From contig NZ_JAGMUL010000042.1 in NCBI RefSeq assembly GCF_019049285.1, positions 1-64,000 on the forward strand: a stretch of 64,000 nt of DNA. The letters run 5' to 3'. The notes beneath the pieces are model-generated. The model was given only the letters and a program-made list of their open reading frames with translations, did not search any database and was not told the DNA's origin. This document shows, piece by piece, positions 50,340 through 59,584 of the stretch. Made by a program: the position numbers and the translations under genes. This DNA comes from Streptomyces sp. AC550_RSS872. GTDB lineage: Bacteria; Actinomycetota; Actinomycetes; Streptomycetales; Streptomycetaceae. Position 1 is the first letter of the stretch; every line of letters starts with the position of its first letter.

Positions 50340-50488
50340 GTTCTCCCCCGATGGTTCCCGTTCGTGTGCGCGATCACCATAGCCAAAACCTCCTCGCGGC
50401 CCCAGAAGAACCCGGCCCCCTCCCCAACCACACCCCATCCACCGCACACTTGACCAAGAACGCCGTTGCCGCCGGAGGAGGACGTGAC

Positions 50489-53400
50489 ATGCGGGACAGT
50501 CATCGGGCCGATGCCGAGCGGCTGTTGGCCCGGGCCGTGGAGGAGGAAGTGCGGCGCTCGGGCGGGCGGGTCGACGGGCAGGTGCTGCTGTCGCGGGCGC
50601 GCGGGGCGCTGGACGCGATGGCGCAGGCGGCGGCCGAGGAGTACGAGGCGTATGCGCGGGCGCTGGACGAGGCGGAGGCCGGCCGGCTGACGTTCGGGCA
50701 GCGGTTCGCGCGGGAGGGCGGCGCCACGCCGCTGATGGTGGCGGGCGTCGCGGCGGTCGCGGCCGTCGTGTCCGACCTGGCGCTCGGCACCGGCACGGGG
50801 ACGGCCGTGGGCGCGGGCGTGACCGTCGGTGTCGTGGGCGCGGCGGCGACGGTCGTGAAGGTGGCCGGCACGCATCTGCCCGCCGCCCACCACCGGGCGG
50901 GCGCCGTCGGCCAGCCCGGCGGCCCGCAGCAGCTGCGGCTCCAGTGGCTGACGGCGTTGGAGGTGCGGGGCATCCGTCCGTTCCTCGACCAGCAGCGGGT
51001 GCTGAGCGCGTCCACCGGCCCGAAGCAGACCGGGCCGCGGCTGCGGGGCGCGGACAAGAGCGCGGCGGCCCGCGGCCGGAGCGTGCTGGAGCAGTCGTTC
51101 GGTCAACTCCCGGAGCCGATGGGCCCGTTCGCGGGGCGCAGGCAGGAGATGGCCCGGATCCGGCAGTGGGTGCAGGCGGCGCGGGCGAGCACGGAGACGA
51201 AGCCGACGGTGGTCGTCCTGCACGGGGCGCCCGGCGGCGGCCGTACGGCACTGGCGATCCGTGCCGCCCATGATCTGAGGGACCAGTTCCGCGGGGCGTG
51301 CGTGGTGGATCTGCGCGGCGACACGACGGAGGAGGCGCCGCTGTCGACGAGGGACGCGCTGCTGCATCTGCTGAACCGTTTGGGCGCCCCGCGTGAGCAG
51401 CTCCTCTTCCGTGAGCGTTCGTCCGCGGATCAGCAGGTCAAGCGGCTGGGCGAGCTCTACCACCAGCACCTGGCCGGCCTGCCGGTCACGGTCGTACTGG
51501 ACGACGCCTCGGACGCGGCGCAGGTCCGCACCCTCGTGCCCGAGCGCTCCGACAGCCTGGTCCTGGTCACCGCCCGCGAGCCCCTCGACCTGCCCGCCGA
51601 TCTCGCCGCCCGGGTGCACCAGCTGCCGGTCGAGCCGCTGGACGCGGCCGGCGCCGAGGAGCTGCTGAGTGCGGCGGCAGAGGATTCCTCGGCGCCCTAC
51701 GACGCCGAATCCGCCGACCTGATCCGGCGGCTGTGCGGCGGGCTGCCGCTGGCACTGCGCATCGCGGGCTCGTCGCTGGGCCCGCGTTCACCGCGCACGC
51801 TGGCGACGGACCTCGGCGCGTACGGCCCGGTGGAGCCGGTCGAGCGGGTGCTGTGGCTGCGCTACACCGACCAGTCGGAGGCGGCCCGGCGGCTGCTGCG
51901 CAGACTGGCCCTGGCGGGCCGCGCCTCGCTGGGCGCGGCAGCGGCGGCGGCGCTGCTGGCCACGGACGAGGCCGAGGCGACACGCAACCTGGAGGCCCTG
52001 TCCCGGTCCGGTCTGATCGACCATGTGCGCGGCAACCGCTACCGCCTGCACGACCTGGTCCGTGCCTTCGCCCACGCCCGTCTCCTCGACGAGGAGGAGG
52101 CGGCGGAGCGTACGGCGGCGCAGGAGCGGCTGATCGTGAACTATGCCGACCTCGCGGAGTCCGTGCTGCGGCTGGTCGACGGCAACATGTCGACCCGCTC
52201 GGACCGCTTCAGCCCGCACGGGTTCACCTCGCTGGACGACGCGCTGCGCTGGCTCGACGACGAGTCCAGCTTCATCACGGCGGCGCTCCGGCACGCGGAG
52301 GACGCCAACCAGGCGGCCGTCCTGAACCTGCTGGGCGCCCTGTGCGACTACTGCCTGCTGCGCGGCGACCTCTACCGCCTCGGCGAGATCAGCGAGCTGG
52401 CCCAGGCCGTGGACCAGGGTCTGCTGGTGCGCTCGGTGCAATGGCGTACGGGCATCGCGGCTCGCCAGCTCGGCGAGCTGGACAAGGCCCGTACGACCCT
52501 GTCGTCGGTGGTCGACCTCTATATGGAGGCCCACCACGACGCGGGCGCGGCCCGCGCGCTGTGCTCCCTCGGCATCACCCTGCACCACCAGGGCAACCTC
52601 ACCGAGGCGGTGGCCAGGCTCCGGGAGGCGCTGGACCTTCAGTCGCCGCCCCAGCTGGCCACGGACCGCGCCTGGACGATGCACGCGCTGGCCGCGGTGG
52701 AACGGGACCGGGGCCGGGTGCCGGAGGCGATGGACCTGCTGACCGAGTCCCTGGACCTGCACCGCGCCGGCGAGTCCGTGCACGGCGAGGCGTGGGCCCA
52801 CTTCCAGCTGGGCCAGCTGATCCTGCGCATGGGCGACGTGCCGCGCGCGGAGTCCGAGCTGCGCGAGGCCCTCGAACTGTACGGCCGTACCCGCGACGCC
52901 CGTGGGGAGGCCTGGGCGATGACCCAGCTGGCCCGCGCCCGCCTGGTCGCCGGGGACCCCTCCGCGGCGGTGGACGGGCTGCGGCAGGCGGCCGCCCGGC
53001 ATCGCGACAACGAGGACGCGCGCGGCGAGGCCTGGTCCGTCTACTACCTGGGGCAGGCCCTGGAGGAGACGGGCAACCTGGACGTCGCGGTGCGCGAGCT
53101 GGAGCGTTCCCGCACGATGTTCTCCCGTATGCAGGACGTCTACGGTCTCGCCTGCGCCCGGCACCACTCGGCGCGCGTGACGCGGGACCAGCGGGCCGCC
53201 CAGACCGGCTCCCTGAAGAACTCCGGCTTCGCCCGCCAGCTCCTCGTGGACGCCCGCGCCAACTTCCAGCGCATCGGGGTCGCCCACGGGGAGGCGTGGA
53301 CCTGCCTGGAGCTGGCGGTGGTGGACGCCGGGAACGCCCGCACCCAGCAGGCGCTGGCGCTGTGCGACGACGCCGTGGCGTTGTTCACGTCGTACGGCGA

Positions 53401-53692
53401 CCGCAGAGGCGAGGACTGGGCCCGTTTCCTGCGCTGCACCTTGCTGCCGTACGCGGCGCCGGGCGGCGTCGAGGTCGGATCGGCTGTGGCGCAGGAGGAA
53501 CTGGCGCAGTTGGGCCGGGGCGGGCACGCGCTGCGGGACGGGAAGCTGGGCGACTACGTGGAGGCGTACCAGCTGCTGCTCGAACGCGGCGTGGACCTGG
53601 AGGCAGGCTGGCAGGCCTGGCGGCTCGGCATGGTGCCGAACCGCCACGCACGGGAGGTCATGGGGGTGCCGGTGGCGGCATCACCGAGGTGA
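50489..53692 (+). CDS. Large membrane-associated NB-ARC / TPR protein
   Basis: 1067 residues. A helical N-terminus is followed by two hydrophobic Gly/Ala segments (LMVAGVAAVAAVVSDLALG, AVGAGVTVGVVGAAATVVKVAG; ~75-130), then an NB-ARC ATPase from ~210 with PTVVVLHGAPGGGRTALAIRAA (Walker A with Arg where Lys is usual, ~250), LPVTVVLDDASDA (Walker B) and CGGLPLALRIAGSSLG. A winged-helix segment (NRYRLHDLVRAFAHARLLDEEE) and ~10 TPR-like repeats (~620-1000) follow. No DNA-binding domain, unlike AfsR. ATG 50489 has GGAGGAGG upstream; the frame is open from 50306. It is 89 nt before the NB-ARC-CHAT gene. Likely an NLR-like sensor; that is inference. Confidence 0.87.
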   Translation: MRDSHRADAERLLARAVEEEVRRSGGRVDGQVLLSRARGALDAMAQAAAEEYEAYARALDEAEAGRLTFGQRFAREGGATPLMVAGVAAVAAVVSDLALGTGTGTAVGAGVTVGVVGAAATVVKVAGTHLPAAHHRAGAVGQPGGPQQLRLQWLTALEVRGIRPFLDQQRVLSASTGPKQTGPRLRGADKSAAARGRSVLEQSFGQLPEPMGPFAGRRQEMARIRQWVQAARASTETKPTVVVLHGAPGGGRTALAIRAAHDLRDQFRGACVVDLRGDTTEEAPLSTRDALLHLLNRLGAPREQLLFRERSSADQQVKRLGELYHQHLAGLPVTVVLDDASDAAQVRTLVPERSDSLVLVTAREPLDLPADLAARVHQLPVEPLDAAGAEELLSAAAEDSSAPYDAESADLIRRLCGGLPLALRIAGSSLGPRSPRTLATDLGAYGPVEPVERVLWLRYTDQSEAARRLLRRLALAGRASLGAAAAAALLATDEAEATRNLEALSRSGLIDHVRGNRYRLHDLVRAFAHARLLDEEEAAERTAAQERLIVNYADLAESVLRLVDGNMSTRSDRFSPHGFTSLDDALRWLDDESSFITAALRHAEDANQAAVLNLLGALCDYCLLRGDLYRLGEISELAQAVDQGLLVRSVQWRTGIAARQLGELDKARTTLSSVVDLYMEAHHDAGAARALCSLGITLHHQGNLTEAVARLREALDLQSPPQLATDRAWTMHALAAVERDRGRVPEAMDLLTESLDLHRAGESVHGEAWAHFQLGQLILRMGDVPRAESELREALELYGRTRDARGEAWAMTQLARARLVAGDPSAAVDGLRQAAARHRDNEDARGEAWSVYYLGQALEETGNLDVAVRELERSRTMFSRMQDVYGLACARHHSARVTRDQRAAQTGSLKNSGFARQLLVDARANFQRIGVAHGEAWTCLELAVVDAGNARTQQALALCDDAVALFTSYGDRRGEDWARFLRCTLLPYAAPGGVEVGSAVAQEELAQLGRGGHALRDGKLGDYVEAYQLLLERGVDLEAGWQAWRLGMVPNRHAREVMGVPVAASPR

Positions 53693-53781
53693 GGTCGGCC
53701 GATCCGGTGGCCGGACGGCCGGGTTCCTGGCAGCTTGGATGCGGGTAACTGCGGTCGACGGTCGACGAGTTGGGGGCTTCG

Positions 53782-55470
53782 GTGAACGATGCGCTGCGCG
53801 CACCCACACCGCCGCCGGGGATTCCGGTGCCGTTCGTGGGGCGGGACCAGGAGGTCGAGGAGCTCGCCGCGCTCCTGGCCGACCAGTCGCCGCGTGTCCT
53901 GGTCCTGCACGGTCTCGCCGGCGTGGGGAAGTCGGCGCTGGCCGCCGCGCTGGTGGAGCGTCTCAGGTTCGGTCGGCGGCCGGTGCACTGGCTGTCGCTC
54001 GACGGGAACGCGACCGAGGAGACGGTACTGCTGCGGCTCCTGGCGGAGCACGGGGCGCCGCGGCGCCCGATCCTCACCGCGGCGGTGCGCGCCGAGAACG
54101 CGGGCGAGGATCTGCTGTTCGCCCGTCTGCTGTCCGAACAAGTCCAGAAGTACGTCAGGGACTCCGTCCTCGTCCTCGACGGTGCGCACGCCGCGCTGCT
54201 GCGCCGCCTTCTGCGCGGGCTGCTGCCGGGCCAGAGCGGTCCCCGCCTGGTGATCGCCACTTCGCGGGTGGCGATATCGCGTGCGCCGCGGATGCACGTC
54301 CACGAGGTGCGGCCACTCGACACCCCGGACGCCGTCCGGCTGATCGAAGGCGTGGCGCGACCCGGCGAGCCGGCCCAGGCTGTCGATCCGTCTCGACATG
54401 CGCGCGCCGCACAGGGGCTGCCGGTCTGGCTGAGGGTGGCGGGTGCCCTGCCGCCCGGACCGCACGACACTCCGCCCGACCACGTCACCACCCCCGACGC
54501 CCTCCTCGCGCTCGCCACCCGCCGGCTGGACCCCGCCGCTCGCGGCGTTCTCCAGCGCCTGGCCCTGCGGGTGTCGAACACCGCGCCCTTCTCCGTCCGC
54601 ACCGTCGAGGCCCTGCTGCCCGATTTCGGGGGGCCATACGACGCGCCGGACATCCTGAGCAGCCTCAGGGCGTACGAGCTGGTCGGCACGGTGCGGGAGG
54701 GGCTCTGGGCTCTTCCCTCGTGTGTCGCCGACGCGGTCCAGCGCGACATAAGGCCGGGAGACCGCTACTCCCTGCGCGAACTGGTGGTCGAGCAGCAGCG
54801 GAACGCGGCGCTGAACAGTGCCTGGCACGCCGTGCATCCACTGGACGGCCGGCCCAAGTGGTTCAGGTCCGACCTCGCGCCGATGGATGTGCCCACGCAC
54901 ATCGACGAGTTCATGGCGTTGCTCGATCCGCACCGTTCCCCTGAAACGCTCCCGGAGACGCTGGCCGCCTTCTTGGCCGTACGCGGCGACGCCCACCGCC
55001 TGATCGCCGTCCACCGGCAGTCGGGGGGCCGCGCACGCCGATTGACGGACCAGACGCCGATCGACGCGCAGACCGTACGGGACCGCCGACGACGTTTCGG
55101 CGACGGCAGCCCCTTCCAGCCGTTCGTCGTGCTCAACGCCTGCCACGCGGGGGTACCCGCAGGCGGCGGCGACCTCGCGTTCCTCGGTCGCGAGCTGATC
55201 CATGCGGGTGCCCGCGGTGTGCTCGGCCCGCAGATCGAGATGCCCCAGGTCTTCGCCGCCGAGTACGCGCTGGAGTTCGTGACCCGCTATCTGCACGGCG
55301 CGGAGACGGCCGGCGCGATCGCTCACGCCGTCGCCCGCCGCTTCGCCGACGAACTGTGCAACCCGCTCGGCCTCGCCTACGCCCTGCACCACGGCATGGA
55401 AACCCGCCTGGAGCGGGCTGCGGGCGACCCCGCCGACGGCACGGGCAGCGGGCAGGCGGTCACCGTATGA
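53782..55470 (+). CDS. NB-ARC ATPase with C-terminal CHAT (caspase-fold) protease-like domain
   Basis: 562 residues. Residues ~20-300 are an NB-ARC/STAND NTPase: PFVGRDQEVEELAALL, Walker A LHGLAGVGKSALAAAL, Walker B SVLVLDGAHAALL. A helical region follows, and the last ~170 residues resemble a CHAT domain: RLIAVHRQSGG (candidate catalytic His411), PFVVLNACHAGVPAGGGDLAFLG (candidate Cys454), then LIHAGARGVLGPQIEMPQVFAAEYALEFVTRYL and a final helix pair. GTG 53782 has GGGGG 5 nt upstream; a TTG at 53770 is also in frame. Its stop overlaps the hydrolase ATG by 4 nt. Probably a protease switched on by nucleotide-dependent oligomerisation; substrate unknown. Confidence 0.83.
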   Translation: MNDALRAPTPPPGIPVPFVGRDQEVEELAALLADQSPRVLVLHGLAGVGKSALAAALVERLRFGRRPVHWLSLDGNATEETVLLRLLAEHGAPRRPILTAAVRAENAGEDLLFARLLSEQVQKYVRDSVLVLDGAHAALLRRLLRGLLPGQSGPRLVIATSRVAISRAPRMHVHEVRPLDTPDAVRLIEGVARPGEPAQAVDPSRHARAAQGLPVWLRVAGALPPGPHDTPPDHVTTPDALLALATRRLDPAARGVLQRLALRVSNTAPFSVRTVEALLPDFGGPYDAPDILSSLRAYELVGTVREGLWALPSCVADAVQRDIRPGDRYSLRELVVEQQRNAALNSAWHAVHPLDGRPKWFRSDLAPMDVPTHIDEFMALLDPHRSPETLPETLAAFLAVRGDAHRLIAVHRQSGGRARRLTDQTPIDAQTVRDRRRRFGDGSPFQPFVVLNACHAGVPAGGGDLAFLGRELIHAGARGVLGPQIEMPQVFAAEYALEFVTRYLHGAETAGAIAHAVARRFADELCNPLGLAYALHHGMETRLERAAGDPADGTGSGQAVTV

Positions 55471-56462
55471 CGGCGTCCGGCACCTACGGCGTACGCACCG
55501 TCGACCTGGACGCGGAGGGCCGCATCCTCGAACACACCGTGCGCGGCCCGCGTCCCGTCCCCGCCGACCGGCTCGAGGACCACTTCGCCGAGGAACTCGC
55601 CCCACCCGGCGGGGCCACCGACCTGCTGGTCTACGTCCATGGCTGGCAGACCAAGCCGGACTCCGCGCTCACCGCGGCCCGCCGGCTCCTCGCGCTCGCG
55701 GCGCAGAGACACGGTTCCCCGTCCTCGCCGTACGCACGACTGGCTCCCTGGCACCCCTGGCTCGTCCTGATCCGCTGGCCCTCGCGCTCCCTGCCCTCCC
55801 TTCGCGGTTACCGCCGCATACGGGAGCGGGCCCATGCGATGAGTACGCAGGGACACGCGGCCCACGTCATCGGCCGGCTCCTCGGTTACCTGGACACCCA
55901 GCGCGCCGATCCGGCAGTCCCGCCCGTGCTCGCCAACCAGGAGGGGCAGTATCTGCATCTGGTCGGCCACTCCTTCGGCTGCCGCTTCCTGTGCGAGGCG
56001 GTGCAGTGGGCTGCGGGAGAGGAGCCGCTCACCTTGGGGTGGAGCACGCCGCGGCCGCATGGGCGGCCCTTCACCGTCGACTCGATGCTGCTGTTCCAGA
56101 TGGCAGCCCCGCGGGACGCCTTCGCCGCCACCTTCACCGCGCTCGCCGAGGCGCCCCTGCGCGGGCCGGTCGTCGCCACGTACTCACAGCACGACCGTGC
56201 GACCGGCTTCTGGCACGTGCGGGCCGAGCGGCGGGCCGGCATCGGCCATGCGGGCATCGGGACCGCGCCCGTACCGGTCTCGTCGATCCGGATGCTGCCG
56301 CCGGACGAGCCGTATCCGCTCTCCGCCCTCGACCACCGGTTCGTCAGCGTCGACGCCAGTGATGTCTTCGTCCGTGGGGCCGGCCCCGCCGGCGCGCACT
56401 CGGACCATCTGCGGCCGGAGTCCGCCCATCTGCTGTTGTCCCTGGCCGACCACTGCCGGTGA
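55467..56462 (+). CDS. Alpha/beta-hydrolase-fold protein coupled to the CHAT gene
   Basis: 331 residues. The oxyanion-hole strand DLLVYVHGWQTKP, the nucleophile elbow LVGHSFGCRFL (Ser169) and a C-terminal DHRFVSVDASDVF region mark an alpha/beta hydrolase of the lipase/esterase class. No signal peptide, so intracellular. The ATG overlaps the CHAT gene's stop (ATGA), implying a joint function: it may be an effector or the target of the neighbouring protease-like protein. Substrate cannot be inferred. Confidence 0.82.
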   Translation: MTASGTYGVRTVDLDAEGRILEHTVRGPRPVPADRLEDHFAEELAPPGGATDLLVYVHGWQTKPDSALTAARRLLALAAQRHGSPSSPYARLAPWHPWLVLIRWPSRSLPSLRGYRRIRERAHAMSTQGHAAHVIGRLLGYLDTQRADPAVPPVLANQEGQYLHLVGHSFGCRFLCEAVQWAAGEEPLTLGWSTPRPHGRPFTVDSMLLFQMAAPRDAFAATFTALAEAPLRGPVVATYSQHDRATGFWHVRAERRAGIGHAGIGTAPVPVSSIRMLPPDEPYPLSALDHRFVSVDASDVFVRGAGPAGAHSDHLRPESAHLLLSLADHCR

Positions 56463-56481
56463 GTTCCGGGAGCGGCGGTCC

Positions 56482-57621
56482 TCAGTCCTCGTACGGATCC
56501 ACGAGCCGGATCGGCTGCCGCACCGCCTCCAGCACGTCCGTCGGGAAGTGCGGACCCGGCACGTAGTAACGCGCCTTGGTGTTGCCCACGGCTTCGAGGA
56601 GGCCCGCCTCGGCCAGGGCGCGAACGTCCCGTACCGCCTGCTGGTTGCTGAGGTTCTCGGCGCGCTGATAGCGGGCGCGGCGGACGCGGCCGGACAGGGC
56701 TGCGTCGTGGAGTGCGGTGACCTGGCGTTCGTCGATGCCGTGGTGCTCCGCGTACTCGGTGAGGTCGATCCAGCAGCGGTTGGAACGGGTGATGCGGTGC
56801 TGGACCGACTGGGACTGCTGGTGGTAGGCGAGGAGGTTGAAGCGGATCCACGGGGCGGTGTCGCGGTCGGGGGTCCACTCCTTGCCGCCCACGCGGCTGA
56901 GGATCTTGTAGTACTCCCAGGTGTTGACCGGCGCCCCCAGCCAGGACTCGATGGACGAGAACTCGGGGGCGAGAACACCGCCACGCGCGATGAGGAGCGT
57001 CTGGAGCGAGCGTGACATACGGCCGTTGCCGTCCCCCCAAGGGTGGATCTTGACAAGGTTGAGATGAGCCATGGCGGCGCGGACCAGCACATGGCCGTTC
57101 AGATCGCCCTCGTTGAGCCAGGTGACCAGCTCATCCATCAGCGCGGGGAGCTGATCCGCGTCGGGAGCGACATACGCGGCCTCCTGCGGCCTGCCCGGCT
57201 CGTTGATCCACACCCCGCTCTTGCGCCACTGGCCCGCGAGCTTGCGAGGGTGGTGATGCCCTTGGAGCATCCAGTGCAGGGCGTTCAGCAGCGACTTGGA
57301 GTACGTGAAGTCCGCGACGTCGTGGAGCGACTGGACGTACGTCATGGCGTGCTGGTACGCCAGCGTCTCCGCCTTGTTCTCCTCCGACGCGGACACTTCC
57401 AGCTCGCCGTCCAGAAGATCCTCGGCGTCGACAGAGTCGACCTTGTAACCCTCGATGGTGTTGGAGCCGGCGATGGCCTCGGCGGTCAGCGTCTTACGCA
57501 GCCCCGCCGTCCACTTCGTGGGCGTCTGAAGGACCTGGTGCCGCAGCTCATGGCGCATCTTGTCGATGCTCTCCAGCACTTCGCGGTCCTTCGGAGTGAG
57601 GGCAGGGGTGCGATACAGCAT
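56482..57621 (-). CDS. Class II Fic-domain protein (AMPylase-like)
   Basis: 379 residues from ATG 57621. The N-terminal inhibitory helix has the (S/T)xxxE(G/N) motif in AGSNTIEGYKV, the Fic core has the full catalytic loop HPWGDGNGRMSR (His193), and a C-terminal winged helix (ERQVTALHDAALSGRVRRARYQ...NQQAVRDVRALAEAGLLEA) resembles a transcriptional-repressor module. Fic proteins transfer AMP or similar groups to target hydroxyls. TATCAT lies 7-12 nt before the ATG, suggesting a leaderless mRNA. It converges on the hydrolase gene with 19 nt between stops. Confidence 0.93.
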   Translation of the reverse strand: MLYRTPALTPKDREVLESIDKMRHELRHQVLQTPTKWTAGLRKTLTAEAIAGSNTIEGYKVDSVDAEDLLDGELEVSASEENKAETLAYQHAMTYVQSLHDVADFTYSKSLLNALHWMLQGHHHPRKLAGQWRKSGVWINEPGRPQEAAYVAPDADQLPALMDELVTWLNEGDLNGHVLVRAAMAHLNLVKIHPWGDGNGRMSRSLQTLLIARGGVLAPEFSSIESWLGAPVNTWEYYKILSRVGGKEWTPDRDTAPWIRFNLLAYHQQSQSVQHRITRSNRCWIDLTEYAEHHGIDERQVTALHDAALSGRVRRARYQRAENLSNQQAVRDVRALAEAGLLEAVGNTKARYYVPGPHFPTDVLEAVRQPIRLVDPYED

Positions 57622-57679
57622 GACCCCATGATACCCAAAAGGCATCACAGAATCATGCCGTCATCGCATCGCCTCGCTG

Positions 57680-57913
57680 TCAGCCCTTCGCGGCCGCGTC
57701 CCCGGACACGCCGGATTCCGCCTTCGAGTCCGGAGCCTCCTTGAAGTCGACCTTGCTCATGTGGCGGTTCATCGACTTCATCAGGCCCCAGACCGCCAGG
57801 GCCATCACCGCGAAGACGATGAAGCCGAGGACGCCGGGAGTGACCTTGTCCTCGTCCACCTCCTTGGCGAAGGTGACGAGCTGTGTCATTGCCAGGCTTG
57901 CGCTTGCGCTCAT
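57680..57913 (-). CDS. Small single-span membrane protein next to mca
   Basis: 77 residues from ATG 57913 (MSASASLAMTQLVTFAKE); ATG codons at 57940 and 57889 are alternatives. One span (LGFIVFAVMALAVWGLMKSM) is followed by a charged tail (RHMSKVDFKEAPDSKAESG). I recall it as a conserved Streptomyces companion of mca with no assigned role. Only 1 nt separates it from the mca stop, so it is in the same operon. Confidence 0.8.
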   Translation of the reverse strand: MSASASLAMTQLVTFAKEVDEDKVTPGVLGFIVFAVMALAVWGLMKSMNRHMSKVDFKEAPDSKAESGVSGDAAAKG

Positions 57914-57914
57914 G

Positions 57915-58796
57915 TCAGGCATTGTCGCGGATGCCCGCAAAGAGGTCGTCCTCGGGGAGGGAGGTATCGACGAGGGACTTCGCCAGCTCGTACTCCTCCG
58001 TCGGCCAGACCTCCTTCTGGAGCTCCAGCGGGACGCGGAACCAGCCGCCGTCGGGGTCGATCTGCGTGGCGTGCGCGATCAGGGCCTTGTCGCGGATCTC
58101 GTAGAAGTCACCGCACGGAACGTGCGTGGTCAGCGTGCGCTGCTTCATCCCGAACTCGTCCCATCGCTTCAGCCAGTCCCCGTACGGGGACTCCAGGCCG
58201 CGGTCGAGCATGGCCTGGTGCAGCGCCTCGGTGCGGGGACGGTTGAAGCCCTGGTTGTAGTAGAGCTTCCGCGGCTGGTACGCGGACCCGTACTCCGCCT
58301 CCGGGTACTTCTCGGTGTCCGCCGCGCCCTCGAACGCCACCATCGAGATCTTGTGGGTCATGATGTGGTCGGGGTGCGGGTAGCCGCCGTTCTCGTCATA
58401 GGTGGTGATCACCTGCGGACGGAACGAGCGGATATGCTTCACCAGCTCACCGGCCGCCTTGTCGACGTCCTCCAGGGCGAAGCAGCCCTCGGGGAGCGGC
58501 GGCAGCGGGTCGCCCTCGGGCAGTCCGGAGTCGACGAAGCCGAGCCACTCCTGCTTGACCCCGAGGATCTCGCGGGCCTCGTCCATCTCCTTCTTGCGTA
58601 CCTCGTGGATGTGCTCCTCGATGTACTTGTCGCCCTGTAGCTTCGGATTGAGGATGGAGCCGCGCTCCCCGCCCGTGCAGGTCACGACCAGCACGTCCAC
58701 CCCCTCGGACACGTACTTCGCCATGGTCGCCGCGCCCTTGCTCGACTCGTCGTCGGGGTGGGCGTGCACGGCCATCAGTCGCAGCTGGTCAGTCAA
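57915..58796 (-). CDS. mca: Mycothiol S-conjugate amidase
   Basis: 293 residues of the LmbE/MshB zinc amidase family. Metal-binding AHPDDE near the N-terminus (LRLMAVHAHPDDESSKG), VLVVTCTGGERGSILNP, and YPHPDHIMTHKIS give the zinc ligands. Length and sequence (DKYIEEHIHEVRKKEM, EQXWLGFVDSGLPEGDPLPPLPEG-type segment) fit Mca, which cleaves mycothiol-toxin adducts to a mercapturic acid and GlcN-inositol, and not the shorter deacetylase MshB. The presence of Mca itself indicates a mycothiol-making actinobacterium. Confidence 0.95.
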   Translation of the reverse strand: MTDQLRLMAVHAHPDDESSKGAATMAKYVSEGVDVLVVTCTGGERGSILNPKLQGDKYIEEHIHEVRKKEMDEAREILGVKQEWLGFVDSGLPEGDPLPPLPEGCFALEDVDKAAGELVKHIRSFRPQVITTYDENGGYPHPDHIMTHKISMVAFEGAADTEKYPEAEYGSAYQPRKLYYNQGFNRPRTEALHQAMLDRGLESPYGDWLKRWDEFGMKQRTLTTHVPCGDFYEIRDKALIAHATQIDPDGGWFRVPLELQKEVWPTEEYELAKSLVDTSLPEDDLFAGIRDNA

Positions 58797-58944
58797 GACT
58801 CAATCCTCGTAAGTCGGCGCCCCGGTGTCTTCGAGGGCGAACGGCGGCTTCTATAGTGACCGAATCGGGGGGCGGATAATTCCGGGGTACGACCCTCAGG
58901 CCCCGTTTCGGGACATCCGTCCCGCCCCGGCCGAGAGGACGATC

Positions 58945-59343
58945 ATGAGCACGGCGAGCACGCGGCTGCCAGAGAGCCGCTACGGCCGCTCCTCGGACGA
59001 CCGCGCCGACCGCACACTCAAGGTCGTCGGCGCCGTCCTCGGAACCGTCCTGCTGGCGGTGGTCGGCTACTTCGGCTATCACTACGTCGCCCAGAACAAG
59101 ATCAGCGCCGAGGTGATCGAGTTCGACGCCGGCAAGGACGCGGTGAAGGTGCATCTGGAGGTCCGCAAGGACTCCGGCGCCTCCGGCTACTGCACCCTGC
59201 GCTCCCAGGCGGAGAGCGGCGCCGAGGTGGGCCGGGCCGACTTCCGCTTCGACGGTGACGCCACCCGGATCGACAAGGTCGTCACACTGCGTACGACGTC
59301 CCAGGGAACGACGGCCGAACTGCTCGGCTGCCACGCCGACTGA
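58945..59343 (+). CDS. DUF4307 membrane-anchored protein
   Basis: 132 residues. A charged N-terminus, one span (LKVVGAVLGTVLLAVVGYFGYHYV) and an exterior beta domain with two cysteines (GYCTLRSQAESG and ELLGCHAD) match the DUF4307 family of actinobacteria, always adjacent to mca/greA. ATG 58945 has GAGAGGAC 5 nt upstream. Role unknown. Confidence 0.88.
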   Translation: MSTASTRLPESRYGRSSDDRADRTLKVVGAVLGTVLLAVVGYFGYHYVAQNKISAEVIEFDAGKDAVKVHLEVRKDSGASGYCTLRSQAESGAEVGRADFRFDGDATRIDKVVTLRTTSQGTTAELLGCHAD

Positions 59344-59497
59344 CCGCACCGCGCACCGCCGACCGCGCCACCGATCATGCCGGCAAAAACGACCGGCCTT
59401 GATCGACACCGACCGGCCGTGTCCGGATTGCATAGGCGCTGACCTGCGTTGACGCGATTCTGATGGCTTATGTCCTCCCCCTTCGGCCATTGAATTG

Positions 59498-59503
59498 TTA
59501 GGC
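59498..59503 (+). promoter_or_regulatory. Candidate greA -10 element
   Basis: TAGGCT in the sequence TTGAATTGTTAGGCTCGTGG is a common form of the Streptomyces housekeeping -10, 82 nt before the greA start. No convincing -35 is seen, so the call is weak. Confidence 0.3.
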
Positions 59504-59584
59504 TCGTGGTTTCGCCCATCCGTGAAGGAACATCCTTCTGGGTAGGGCGATGCTTTGTATTCCCAGTACCTACGAGGAGCACCT

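Noticed and set aside
50306..50488. Extension of the giant NB-ARC protein to an upstream start
   Set aside because: The segment overlaps the divergent gene at 49647-50339 and its promoter; GGAGGAGG serves the ATG at 50489.
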